Source: an uncultured Archangium sp. (GTDB taxonomy: Bacteria; Myxococcota; Myxococcia; Myxococcales; Myxococcaceae). Taken from it: a stretch of 64,000 nucleotides of DNA. A program made the position numbers and the translations under genes. Below the pieces are notes generated by a model that was given only the letters and a program-made list of their open reading frames with translations, had not been told where the DNA came from and made no database searches. Positions 37,801-46,224 of this stretch are shown here, in pieces (position 1 is the first letter of the stretch; each line of letters begins with the position of its first letter). The DNA is taken from NCBI GenBank assembly GCA_903905455.1, contig CAIVGN010000029.1, forward strand, positions 124,001 to 188,000. The letters are read 5' to 3'.

Positions 37801-39114
37801 ATGTTCCGCCTCGTCGCCGTCGCCACGTTCTCGATCTGCCTGCTCGCCTGCGGTACCCGGCGCCCCGTCTTCGATGCCGGGGTGGAAGAAGACGCGGGCA
37901 TGGAGGTCGATGCTGGCCGGCCGCGCGGTGACGACCCTGCGTCGGGGTGGCAGGTGGCCGTGCCGTTGCCCACGGGCGCCGCGGTGTCGAGCCGGCTGGG
38001 CGTCTCGGTGACGTCGCTGGGCGACCAGTTCGGCCAGCCGATGATCGCCATGCTCTACGAGGACCCCAACGGCGACCTCAACTACGACGACAACCGCGTG
38101 GTCTTCACCCGCTGGGACGGCGTGGCGAAGGCCTTCACGGCGCTGCAGACCATCGAGGTCGTCGGCGGCGCGGTGACGCAGAACCCCGATCGGCAGATCT
38201 CCCTGGCGCGCGACGCGGACACGGGGCGCATCGCCATCGCCTACGTCAAGGCGCAGAACAACACCGTGCGCCTGGCCATCAGCGACGACGAGGGCGCGCA
38301 CTTCTCGCTCTCCACGGTCTCGGACAGCGCGGTGACGCCCTTCATGTCGAACCCCTCGGTGGGGCTCGCGGGCAGCACCACGCACGTGGCGTACGTGCAG
38401 GGCAACGAGCTGCAGTACCGCAAGAGCGTCGCCGGCGCGGCCTTCACCAGCCCCTCGCCGTTGGCGGTGACCCTGGCGCAGCACGCGGCGCTCAGCCTGG
38501 GCGTCGACTCTGCCGGCAACCCCGGCGTCGCCTTCTTCGTCGACGTGGCGGGCACCTCGGCGGATCTCGCGTTCTGGCGGCCGGGCAGCAGCGCGGTCAC
38601 CGTGGCCAGCGCCGACATGCTCGACCTGGCGGTGGAGTCCCGCCGCCCCTCGGTCTCGCTGACCTTCGTGGGCACCACGCCGCACCTCGCGTTCCACCTG
38701 CAGAAGGCCGACGCGGTCGATGCCACGCAACTCTGGTACGCCAAGGCCAGCGACGCGGGCGCCACGTGGAGTGCGCCGATCGCCATTCCGCGCAACAGCA
38801 GCAGCGCCACCGAGTTCCACTCCACGCAGTGGTACCAGGCGATCTCCATCGAGGGCACCGGGCGCGTGTCCATCGCGGCGCCGTGGTCGGCCATCGGCAC
38901 GCAGGTCAACTGCAACGGGCCCAAGCTGGCGCGCGCCCCCGACGGCCTGAGCTTCACCACCTGCTCACCCGCGGGCTCGCCGGTGCAGCGCGGCGGCGAC
39001 TGGGTGTCGATGTGGTCGCACCGCGTGGGCAAGCAGACGATGGTCTTCGTCTACGACGTCAGCCGCAACAACCCGAACCTGAAGCCGGGCGTGGTGATGT
39101 GGCGCGAGCCGTAA
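37801..39114 (+). CDS. Secreted lipoprotein, sialidase/beta-propeller-like
   Basis: Signal MFRLVAVATFSICLLAC (lipobox Cys17), then an Asp/Ala/Gly-rich linker (FDAGVEEDAGMEVDAG). The mature protein has repeated Ser/Thr-x-Asp-x-Gly-type motifs (AISDDEGAHFSLSTVSD, AKASDAGATWSAP), like the Asp-box motifs of sialidase and exo-alpha-sialidase propellers. There is no evidence for the catalytic residues of sialidases, so it may only have the fold. It follows acd2 by 24 bases. Confidence 0.75.
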   Translation: MFRLVAVATFSICLLACGTRRPVFDAGVEEDAGMEVDAGRPRGDDPASGWQVAVPLPTGAAVSSRLGVSVTSLGDQFGQPMIAMLYEDPNGDLNYDDNRVVFTRWDGVAKAFTALQTIEVVGGAVTQNPDRQISLARDADTGRIAIAYVKAQNNTVRLAISDDEGAHFSLSTVSDSAVTPFMSNPSVGLAGSTTHVAYVQGNELQYRKSVAGAAFTSPSPLAVTLAQHAALSLGVDSAGNPGVAFFVDVAGTSADLAFWRPGSSAVTVASADMLDLAVESRRPSVSLTFVGTTPHLAFHLQKADAVDATQLWYAKASDAGATWSAPIAIPRNSSSATEFHSTQWYQAISIEGTGRVSIAAPWSAIGTQVNCNGPKLARAPDGLSFTTCSPAGSPVQRGGDWVSMWSHRVGKQTMVFVYDVSRNNPNLKPGVVMWREP

Positions 39115-39124
39115 CGCCCCGTTC

Positions 39125-39151
39125 AAGACGGAACTCAATGTTCTGTCTTTT
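39125..39151 (+). terminator. Probable intrinsic terminator after the lipoprotein gene
   Basis: AAGACGGAAC pairs with GTTCTGTCTT (10 bp with one G-U pair) around TCAAT and is followed by TTTTG. It lies 11 bases past the 39114 stop. The stem is less GC-rich than others in the window, so strength is uncertain. Confidence 0.6.
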
Positions 39152-39219
39152 GCGATCGGCGCAAGCGTAGTGGTTCGTTAAGCGAGCGCCGTTCCTGACG
39201 CCTCCGAGGGGGTTCCACC

Positions 39220-40224
39220 GTGTTGTATCTGCATGCCCTCGGGCACTTTCATCCGTCCAACGTGATCGACAACGCGTTCCTCGAGTCGCTCGGCATCGAG
39301 ACGAACGAGGCGTGGATCATGGAGCGCGTGGGCATCAAGCGCCGCCACACGGTGCTGCCGCTCGACTACATCCGGCACACGAAGAACAAGGACCCGCGAG
39401 CGGCGATCGAAGCGGCCACCATGACCAACGCCCAGACGGGCGCGATGGCCGGGCGCATGGCGCTGGCCCGGGCCGGTTTGAACACCAGCGACATCGGCAT
39501 GGTGCTCTCGGGTAGCTGTTCCCCCGACGAGTGCATCCCCGCCGAGGCCAACCGCGTCGCCGAGGAGCTGGAGATCGACGCCGTGGCCCTCGACCTCGCG
39601 AGCGCCTGCTCGAGCTTCTGCTCGCAGCTGTACTTCCTCGAGGCCATGCGCCCCGAGAAGCTCCCCGACTTCATCATGGTGGTGAACCCCGAGAACTCGA
39701 CCCGCGTGGTCGACTACTCGGAGCGCTCGGCCTGCGTGCTGTGGGGCGACTGCTCGAGCGCCGCCATCGTCTCGCCGCGCATCCCCGGGCCGTGGAAGAT
39801 CACCGAGACGTACCTCAAGGGTGATCCCAGCGGCGCCGACAAGGTGAAGGTGCCGCGGTTCGGACACTTCAAGCAGCAGGGCGCCGACGTGCAGAAGTTC
39901 GGCATCAAGCGCGCCAGCGAGACTTACGAGGTGCTGCGCGATCTCTGGGTCAAGGGCGGGGAAGGGCGCAGCTCGGAGCAACTGCGCTTCATCGGCCACC
40001 AGGCGAACCTGCGCATGCTCGAGGTGGTGGCGCGGCGCTGCGAGATCGCCGCCGAGCGGCACCTCTTCAACGTCGACGTGCGCGGCAACGTGGGCGCTTC
40101 CGGCGCGCCCTCGGTGCTCAGTGAGCACTGGGGCTCGGAGATGCTCGGCGACGCCATCGCGATGTGCGTCGTCGGCTCCGGGTTGACCTGGGGTGGGGCG
40201 CTGCTCGAGCGCAACGCCCCGTAA
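39220..40224 (+). CDS. 3-oxoacyl-ACP synthase III-family protein (FabH-like)
   Basis: A thiolase-fold condensing enzyme with catalytic Cys130 (DLASACSSF), His260 (FIGHQANLRML) and Asn290 (RGNVGASGAPSVL), the KAS III triad. Length 334 is normal. It starts with GTG after a GAGGGGG ribosome-binding site. The surrounding Asn motif differs from housekeeping FabH, and there is no neighbouring fab cluster, so it is more likely a specialised condensing enzyme (branched-chain starters, alkene or secondary metabolite type) than the essential FabH. It is convergent with the M1 aminopeptidase gene (3-base gap). Confidence 0.85.
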   Translation: MLYLHALGHFHPSNVIDNAFLESLGIETNEAWIMERVGIKRRHTVLPLDYIRHTKNKDPRAAIEAATMTNAQTGAMAGRMALARAGLNTSDIGMVLSGSCSPDECIPAEANRVAEELEIDAVALDLASACSSFCSQLYFLEAMRPEKLPDFIMVVNPENSTRVVDYSERSACVLWGDCSSAAIVSPRIPGPWKITETYLKGDPSGADKVKVPRFGHFKQQGADVQKFGIKRASETYEVLRDLWVKGGEGRSSEQLRFIGHQANLRMLEVVARRCEIAAERHLFNVDVRGNVGASGAPSVLSEHWGSEMLGDAIAMCVVGSGLTWGGALLERNAP

Positions 40225-40227
40225 GGC

Positions 40228-42798
40228 CTACTTCTTCTTCTTGGGGTCCCTGGCCGCGGGAGCGGCCGGTGCTGCCGGGAAGTTCGCGTCGAGGGTGCGC
40301 TGGGCCTGGCCCTTGAGCTGCGCCTGGGTGAGCTTGCCCACCAGCTCCGTGAGCACCACCTTCGCCGACTCGTACTTCACGTCGTCGAGGAACCCGAGCG
40401 CCTCGCTGCGGAACTCCTCGTTGAAGGTCTTCTCGTCGAGCACCATGTCGCGCACCAGGGTGGCGAACTCCTGGGTCTCGCGCAGCTCGTGGTTCTCCCA
40501 CAGGCCATCGGTCACCTCGCGGGCGATCTCGTTGTTGCCCGGGTTCGCCTTGAGAACCTCGCGCATCAAGGGGAGCACCTCGACCGACGTGCCGGCGCTG
40601 AGACCTGCGATCGCGCGCCGGTAGTAGCCCGCGCCGCGGCCCTTCTGCGTCACCAGCGTCGCGCGGAGCTGGCCCAGGGACGCCGCCGTGCTCATGCGCG
40701 CCGCGGCCGCCGCGTAGGCGCCCAGGTAGTTGATGTCGATCTCGCGCTTGCCGAGCTCCTCGAGGAGCCAGCGGTGCCCGTCAGCCGAGTCGACGCGACC
40801 CAGCGCCTCCATGGCCGCGTTGCGCACGCGGATGTACCCGGAGGGATCTTCGTTGAGCCCCTCGGGGCGCTTGGCCAGGACGAACAGCGGCGCGGCGAAC
40901 TCGGAGGGCAGCTTCTTGAAGCGGGTGTTGGCCATGCGCTCGAGCACCGCCTCGCGCACGTAGGCCGAGGGATCCTTGGTGAGCACGTCGAGGATCGCGC
41001 CCATGGCCGCGTCGGTCGGCTTCGTCTCGGCCTTGATCTGCCGGTTGCCGATCTCGCCCATCAGCTGCCAGGTGGCGATGAGGCGCCAGACCGGGTCGGC
41101 GTCGTAGCGGGCCGCGTCGACCCACTGGTCTTCGCTCACCGCCGTGGGGTTCACCCGGGCCAGCGCGCCGAAGTTCTTGTTCCAGTTGATCCACTGCGGG
41201 GCCGCGGGCACGTCGAAGGTGACCTTCACCTCGGGCTTGTCGACGGTGATCACCTGCTCCTGGGTGTAGCTCGGCTCGCTGTTGCGGTGGATCACGATGG
41301 GCAGCTTGAAGACGAACGGGCCCTTCTCGGAGCCGTGGTTGGGCTGCTGGCGGATGGTGATGGTCAGCTTGCCGCCGGAGTACGAGGTGTCGGGGAAGAC
41401 GACCGGGTAGCCCTTCTTGGTGAGCCAGGCCTCCTTGAAGGGCTTGAGCTCCTTCTCCTTCTTGCTGACCTCGAAGGCCGCCTTGAAGAAGTCGTCGCTG
41501 GTGACCGACTTGCCGCCGTTCTTCTCGAGGTACGCCTTCATCACCTTCTTCATCTCCGGCTTGCCCAGCCACAGCTCGAGCATGCGCAGCACGTTGGCGC
41601 CCTTGGTGTACGAGGTGCCGTCGAAGGCCTCCTCGCCGGGGATGCCCTTGACGATCAGCGGGTGCGCGTGCGGGCCGTCTTCCTCGAGGAAGTAGCCGTC
41701 GATGAGGTTCTTCGCGCGGCTGATCTCCGCCTCGTCGTTGTCGTTGTAGTCGTCCCAGGCGAGATCGCCGAGGTAGGTGGCGAAGCCCTCGTTGAGCCAG
41801 ATCTCGTCCCACCCGGCGCAGGTCACCCAGTCGCCGAAGTACTGGTGCGCCATCTCGTGCGAGAGCAGCCCGACGATCTCGGTGCGGGCGAGCTGGTCGT
41901 TCTTGTGATCCACCAGGAGCTTCGAGCTGCGCTCGAAGATCACCGAGGTGTTCTCCATGCCGTTGAAGAAGAAGCGGGGCACGGCCACCACGTCGAGCTT
42001 CGAGAAGGGGTACTTGGTGCCGGTGAACCCCACCTGGAAGTTGTAGAGGCCCTTGAGCACGTCGGCGGCGACGAAGGCGCGGTCCTTCGTGCCCGGCGGC
42101 ACCCACAGCGTCGCGGGGATGTCGTCGGTCACCGGCACCTGGTCGAACTGCCCGATGGCCAGGGCGATGAGATACGGGCTGTGGGCCTGGTCCTGCTTCC
42201 ACTGCACGCGGCGGAGGTTCTTCCCGTCTTCGGTGAAGGCCTCGTCCTTGTCCTTGTGGCCGTTGGAGACGACCTGGTACCGGCCGTCGACCACCGCGAG
42301 GATCTCGCTGGTCGCCTTGTCGGCCGGGGTGTCATTGACCGGCATGAAGCGCTGCGCGAAGCGCGGCTCGAAGTGGGTGAAGTAGCCGGGCAGGGCGTTG
42401 GCCACGTCGGGCTCGGTGGCGGTGAAGAAGCCGTGGTTCGAGGTGCCCGCGGTGACCGAGTAGCTGATCTCGACGAGCGTGTCCTTGCCGGCGGCGATGG
42501 GCTTCTTCGGCTTGATCTTCACCACGCCGGTGCCGGTCTCGACGGAGTTGGTCTCCTTGAACTCGGCGCTCTCGCCGTCGACCTTCACCGCGGTGATCTT
42601 CAGCTCGTACGCGTCGAGTTCGATCTCCGGCAGGGCCTTCGTCGCCTTGAGCGTGGCCGTCAGGGTGTTGGTGAAGGTGCCGCCCTCGCCCTGGCGGACC
42701 TCGAGCTTGTAGTGCTGCGCGTCGTAGGGCCGGGTCATCGGCTTCAGGGCCGCGGGTTGCGCCGCGAGCACGGACAGCATCGTCAGGGTGTGGATCAT
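40228..42798 (-). CDS. Secreted M1-family aminopeptidase with HEAT-like C-terminus
   Basis: A signal peptide (MIHTLTMLSVLAAQPA) precedes an 840-residue gluzincin. The substrate-anchoring GxMEN loop is NGMENTSVIFE, and the zinc site is HEMAH at residues 314-318 with Glu337 in WLNEGFATYLGD (HExxH-x18-E). The C-terminal 300 residues are alpha-helical repeats of the HEAT type, as in M1 enzymes, ending in a basic KKKK tail. Exported M1 enzymes digest peptides outside the cytoplasm, in keeping with a predatory or scavenging lifestyle. Confidence 0.93.
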   Translation of the reverse strand: MIHTLTMLSVLAAQPAALKPMTRPYDAQHYKLEVRQGEGGTFTNTLTATLKATKALPEIELDAYELKITAVKVDGESAEFKETNSVETGTGVVKIKPKKPIAAGKDTLVEISYSVTAGTSNHGFFTATEPDVANALPGYFTHFEPRFAQRFMPVNDTPADKATSEILAVVDGRYQVVSNGHKDKDEAFTEDGKNLRRVQWKQDQAHSPYLIALAIGQFDQVPVTDDIPATLWVPPGTKDRAFVAADVLKGLYNFQVGFTGTKYPFSKLDVVAVPRFFFNGMENTSVIFERSSKLLVDHKNDQLARTEIVGLLSHEMAHQYFGDWVTCAGWDEIWLNEGFATYLGDLAWDDYNDNDEAEISRAKNLIDGYFLEEDGPHAHPLIVKGIPGEEAFDGTSYTKGANVLRMLELWLGKPEMKKVMKAYLEKNGGKSVTSDDFFKAAFEVSKKEKELKPFKEAWLTKKGYPVVFPDTSYSGGKLTITIRQQPNHGSEKGPFVFKLPIVIHRNSEPSYTQEQVITVDKPEVKVTFDVPAAPQWINWNKNFGALARVNPTAVSEDQWVDAARYDADPVWRLIATWQLMGEIGNRQIKAETKPTDAAMGAILDVLTKDPSAYVREAVLERMANTRFKKLPSEFAAPLFVLAKRPEGLNEDPSGYIRVRNAAMEALGRVDSADGHRWLLEELGKREIDINYLGAYAAAAARMSTAASLGQLRATLVTQKGRGAGYYRRAIAGLSAGTSVEVLPLMREVLKANPGNNEIAREVTDGLWENHELRETQEFATLVRDMVLDEKTFNEEFRSEALGFLDDVKYESAKVVLTELVGKLTQAQLKGQAQRTLDANFPAAPAAPAARDPKKKK

Positions 42799-42877
42799 GG
42801 CGGTGGACCGTATGCGAAGCCCCTGGGTGATTCATCGCCAATGCGCGTTCGCCGCGCGGGTGTAAGGTCCAACGGCG

Positions 42878-43255
42878 ATGGCCCTGGCGAATCAACTCCG
42901 AGAGCTGGTCGATGCCTTCAGCGAGCTGGTGGCGCAACACCTGCGCCTGGCACGCATGGAGCTGGCGGCCGACGCACGTTTCGTCGGGCTCCGGGTCGGG
43001 GTGATCGCCGCCCTCGCGCCGTTGATCCTCGTGGGCTACGGATTCCTGTGCGTGGCGCTGGCGTTGACCCTGCGCCGGGTGATGGCCGCGGATCTCGCGT
43101 TCCTGATCGTGGGGGTGCTCAACCTGCTCATCGGCGGCGTGGGCATCGCGGTGGTCGGGCGCCAGCTGGGCGGTCGCAAGGTGATGAGCGCGACGGTCGC
43201 CGAGCTCGACACCTCGACGTCGCTGGTGTTGCCCCACCCGGAGAAGCGGCCGTGA
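42878..43255 (+). CDS. Holin-X-like membrane protein (phage holin superfamily III)
   Basis: A 125-residue protein with an N-terminal amphipathic helix (ELVAQHLRLARMELAADARF) and two membrane segments at about 36-62 and 68-92. This arrangement is typical of the Holin-X/DUF1469 family found in bacterial chromosomes as envelope stress proteins rather than phage lysis genes. It is the first of six adjacent small genes and is coupled by a GTGA overlap to the next. Confidence 0.8.
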   Translation: MALANQLRELVDAFSELVAQHLRLARMELAADARFVGLRVGVIAALAPLILVGYGFLCVALALTLRRVMAADLAFLIVGVLNLLIGGVGIAVVGRQLGGRKVMSATVAELDTSTSLVLPHPEKRP

Positions 43256-43488
43256 GCGCGATCATCAAGGCCCCCCCGCGAGCGCTGGCCCCCGTGGCGA
43301 CCACCGTGGAGGCGCGGGCCCAGTTGGTCGCCGCGCGCGAACGGCTGCTGCAGAAACTCGAGGTCGTCGAGAAGGCCATCGAGCCGCTCGCTGATTGGCG
43401 CGTCGTGGTCAAACGCCACCCGCTGCTCACCATCGGAGGCGCGTTCTTCGTCGGCTACGCGCTCTCCCGGATTTTTTCCCGCAAGTGA
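43252..43488 (+). CDS. Small single-pass membrane protein (78 residues)
   Basis: The GTG start at 43252 overlaps the previous stop by 4 bases. The N-terminal half is a helical charged stretch (ARERLLQKLEVVEKAIEPL), followed by VVKRHPLLTIGGAFFVGYALSRIFSRK, a hydrophobic segment with a basic end. This resembles the C-terminal membrane region of DUF883/YqjD-like and DUF3618-like proteins. It is easily missed because the frame is open upstream for 2.7 kb in antisense to the peptidase gene. Confidence 0.75.
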   Translation: MSAIIKAPPRALAPVATTVEARAQLVAARERLLQKLEVVEKAIEPLADWRVVVKRHPLLTIGGAFFVGYALSRIFSRK

Positions 43489-43506
43489 CGAAAGGACGGC
43501 GACCAC

Positions 43507-43728
43507 ATGAGCGACGCCACGCAGCCCCAGCCTGAAGCCAAGCAGCCCGAGGTCGATCCCATGCACGCCTTCCAGGAGCGGCTCGGGCCGCAGCTCGAGC
43601 AGGCGCAAGCGCAGCTGACCGAGGTCAACGAGCGCGTGAAAGACTTCATCCGAAAGAACCCCGGCTCCACGTTGCTCGGCGCCGCGGCGATCGGGTTCCT
43701 CGTCGGGCGATGGGCCTCGCGCCGATGA
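43507..43728 (+). CDS. DUF883/YqjD-like membrane protein (73 residues)
   Basis: A helical, Gln/Glu-rich N-terminal part precedes KDFIRKNPGSTLLGAAAIGFLVGRWASRR, the tail of ElaB/YqjD/DUF883 proteins with a GxLxGRW-type end. E. coli relatives are inner-membrane proteins that bind ribosomes in stationary phase; here the role is inferred only from similarity. Its TGA overlaps the next ATG by 4 bases. Confidence 0.8.
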   Translation: MSDATQPQPEAKQPEVDPMHAFQERLGPQLEQAQAQLTEVNERVKDFIRKNPGSTLLGAAAIGFLVGRWASRR

Positions 43729-44057
43729 GTGACGAGAAGAAGCAGACCTGGCAGCCGCCGGAGATCAGCGAGACGGTGATCGATCTCGGCAAGAACGCGA
43801 ACTCGGCGCTCAACGGCGTCGCCGACGCGGTGGGCCTCACCGAGAAGGTCGAACAGGCCCCCTACGCCATGGTCGCCGCGGCCCTGGGCATTGGCTACGT
43901 GGTGGGCGGAGGCCTCTTCACCCCCACCACCTCCCGGCTGCTGCGCCTGGGCATGAAGCTCGCAGCGGTGCCCGCGGTGCGGGAGCGGCTGCTCGACGTC
44001 GCCGAAGCGGCGATCGACCAGGTGCTGTCGGGCCCGAAGAAGAACGACTCGAAGTGA
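43725..44057 (+). CDS. Small hydrophobic protein in the membrane stress cluster
   Basis: A 110-residue protein. A glycine-rich hydrophobic patch (YAMVAAALGIGYVVGGGLF, about 47-65) suggests membrane insertion. The rest is charged, ending in a Lys-rich tail. The ATG at 43725 (ATGA overlap with the previous stop) is preferred to the one at 43710. No specific family is recognised; its size and context match the surrounding envelope proteins. Confidence 0.7.
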   Translation: MSDEKKQTWQPPEISETVIDLGKNANSALNGVADAVGLTEKVEQAPYAMVAAALGIGYVVGGGLFTPTTSRLLRLGMKLAAVPAVRERLLDVAEAAIDQVLSGPKKNDSK

Positions 44058-44078
44058 ACCCCTGACCGGAGCAACCCC

Positions 44079-44345
44079 ATGTGGCGAACCCTGCGCAAGA
44101 ACCTGCCGGACCTGGACAAGGAAGAGCTGTTGGACATGGTGGGCCTCGAGTCGCGCCGATCCACGGGCGACAAGCTGGTACCTGCGCTCGCGCTCTTCGG
44201 GGCCGGCGTGCTGGTCGGCGTGGGCCTCGGCCTGATGCTCGCCCCCAAGCCGGGCCGTGAGCTGCGCGACGATCTCAAGTCGCGGCTCCACAAGGGCAAC
44301 GGCGAGACGCCGGCGACGAGCGAAACGGCGACGCGCTCGGTCTGA
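44079..44345 (+). CDS. YtxH-like membrane protein (88 residues)
   Basis: VLVGVGLGLMLAPKPGRELR is the YtxH-type core: a Gly-rich membrane segment ending in LLxAPxxGxxLR. YtxH/GvpP-like proteins are general stress proteins of uncertain role. The C-terminal SETATRSV tail is short. It precedes the 312-residue protein gene by 2 bases. Confidence 0.8.
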   Translation: MWRTLRKNLPDLDKEELLDMVGLESRRSTGDKLVPALALFGAGVLVGVGLGLMLAPKPGRELRDDLKSRLHKGNGETPATSETATRSV

Positions 44346-44347
44346 AG

Positions 44348-45286
44348 ATGGCGAAGAAGAGCCTCCCCCACGACACGCCGGTGGACACGCCGGCCGTGGG
44401 GGCGATGATCGAGGCCGTCGATCTCGGCCCCGACGCCGAGGTGCTGGGCGCGCAGGCGCTGACGCTCGCCCTGGGCGTCGAGACCCTCGAGGCTGCCTGG
44501 GAAGCGTGGGCCGAGCTGAAGCTCGCGCACCAGCGGGCCCGCAAGCGCTGGGTCGAGGAACGAAAGCGCCTCGAGGAGCAGGGGAGCCTGCTGCTCGGCG
44601 CGGTCAGGGCGGCCAGCGGCGCGTCTCCGGGCCAGAGCGAGGCGCTCACCACCCAGGGCTCGCTCGACGCGTTCCTGGTGGACGCCCGGCAGAAGCTCGA
44701 GGCCACGCAGCGCTCGCTCGACGAGAAGTCCCGCGTGGCCGACGAGGCCTTCGGGCTCGAGCTGGCGAAGCTGCGGGACGCGCTGCTGGCGCGGGTGAAG
44801 CGGCAGGCGGCCACCATGCGCCCCACCTTCAAGCTCGCGGTGCGCGTGCTGGGCCCCGAGCAGCGCATTCTCCACGCCCACCGGTTGGGCCACGACGAGA
44901 GCGTGATCGCCCTCTTCGCGCTCACCGGGCGCATCCCCAGCCGCTACGGCTACCTCTTCGACGACTCCACCGAAGACGTGGGGAGCGCGCCGCCCGCGCT
45001 CTACGCCGACGAGGGGGTGACCGAGGTGCGCCCGGGCCCGGCGCGCTTCATCGCGCTGCTCGAAGGCCTGGCCGAGGTGTGGCCGGTGAAGGGCGGGCTG
45101 CCGGTGCGGCTCCCCGATGGGAGCTGGATGCGGTGGGTCGCCCGCGGCCCCGTGCTCGAGGCCGAGGTGCGCGACGGAGAGGGCTTTCGCAACGTCCTGA
45201 CCCGCGAGGAAGCCGAGCGCCTCACGGGGTTGCTGCTCGCCAACAAGCTGGCCGGGAAGCTCGAGCTCGAGCTGGTGCGCGAGTAG
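44348..45286 (+). CDS. Hypothetical protein ending the membrane stress cluster
   Basis: A 312-residue soluble protein. Residues 45-165 are an extended helical, probably coiled-coil region (HQRARKRWVEERKRLEEQ, ARQKLEATQRSLDEKSR). The C-terminal half is alpha/beta with ILHAHRLGHDESVIALFALTG and WMRWVARGPVLEAEVRDGEG. No known family is seen. Because it follows the YtxH gene by 2 bases it probably shares the cluster's role. The stop is 3 bases from the convergent lipoprotein gene's. Confidence 0.7.
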   Translation: MAKKSLPHDTPVDTPAVGAMIEAVDLGPDAEVLGAQALTLALGVETLEAAWEAWAELKLAHQRARKRWVEERKRLEEQGSLLLGAVRAASGASPGQSEALTTQGSLDAFLVDARQKLEATQRSLDEKSRVADEAFGLELAKLRDALLARVKRQAATMRPTFKLAVRVLGPEQRILHAHRLGHDESVIALFALTGRIPSRYGYLFDDSTEDVGSAPPALYADEGVTEVRPGPARFIALLEGLAEVWPVKGGLPVRLPDGSWMRWVARGPVLEAEVRDGEGFRNVLTREEAERLTGLLLANKLAGKLELELVRE

Positions 45287-45289
45287 CCG

Positions 45290-46198
45290 TCACTTCTTCG
45301 TCTTGATGATCGCCACGTCGGCCGTGCCCGCGAGGATCGCCGAGCCGGTGAACAGGTTGTCGGACTTCGGGCCGCCGAGCTTCGCGCTCTGGAAGATGAC
45401 GATGTAGTTCGAGTCCTTCTCGGGGAACGCCGTGCCGGGGATGGTGACCGTGGTCTGCTTCCACTCGGTCGGGGCGATCACCAGCTTGAGGAACTGGATC
45501 ACCGTGGTGGGGACGTTCGAGTACGTCGGCTGGCCCTGCTTGCCCTTGTTGTTGATGGGGATCACGTTCACGAAGCCGAAGTTGCGGTCCTGGCCCTGCG
45601 GCGGGTCGGGGCGCACGAAGGTCAACGACTCGCCGGCGGCCAGCTCCACGAAGCCCGCGGCGGGGTGCAACTGCGCCACGTGCTCCTGGGCCGGCACGCG
45701 CTCGACCTCGGCCACGTAGGACTGCCCGCTGAGCCCGAAGGTGAACTGGTAGGTCGCGTTGTCCTTGTAGGTGAAGCCCGCGTCGGCAGAGAGCGCGTAG
45801 GTGCCGCCGCCCTGGTCATCGAGCGCCCAGGTGGCACCGCCCACCTCGACCAGCTTCGCCACCGCGCCCGCCATGCCGGTGGGGGCCACGTCGAGCGACT
45901 CGCCCTGGCGCTGCCCCAGGAACACGAAGGCGAGGTTCTGCGCCGGCACCGTCACGCCCGCGTCGGCCAGCAGCACCCCGGCGTCGAAGACGATGCCCGC
46001 GTCGAAGTCGGGGATGCTGGCGTCGAAGCCGTTACCGGCGATGGCCTCGGCCTTGATCTCGAAGGCCGGGGTGGTGAGCAGGGTCGAGACGGCCACGGTC
46101 TTGGCGGTCGCCTGGTTGCCGATCTTCTGCAGATCGCAGCCGGTGACGCTCAGAAGGGCCGCGGACAGCAGGAGCATCATTGTGGGTGACGTGTTCAT
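45290..46198 (-). CDS. Secreted lipoprotein, unknown function
   Basis: Signal MNTSPTMMLLLSAALLSVTGC (Cys21). Asp/Ala/Gly stretches (FDASIPDFDAGIVFDAGVLLADAG) follow, then a beta-rich domain of about 200 residues without recognisable catalytic residues. The start lies only 26 bases from the divergent cyclase start, so the two genes must have promoters inside each other's 5' regions. Confidence 0.75.
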   Translation of the reverse strand: MNTSPTMMLLLSAALLSVTGCDLQKIGNQATAKTVAVSTLLTTPAFEIKAEAIAGNGFDASIPDFDAGIVFDAGVLLADAGVTVPAQNLAFVFLGQRQGESLDVAPTGMAGAVAKLVEVGGATWALDDQGGGTYALSADAGFTYKDNATYQFTFGLSGQSYVAEVERVPAQEHVAQLHPAAGFVELAAGESLTFVRPDPPQGQDRNFGFVNVIPINNKGKQGQPTYSNVPTTVIQFLKLVIAPTEWKQTTVTIPGTAFPEKDSNYIVIFQSAKLGGPKSDNLFTGSAILAGTADVAIIKTKK

Positions 46199-46224
46199 GG
46201 AGCCGGCAGCATAGTCTGCCGCGC

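Noticed and set aside
39150-39164. TTGCG-N5-CGCAA repeat similar to the one at 13738
   Set aside because: The arms are only 5 bp and the spacers differ in length (5 versus 7); chance in GC-rich DNA is likely.
42878-43255. Holin of a prophage
   Set aside because: No lysin, terminase or structural phage genes are near; the Holin-X family is common in chromosomes without phage.
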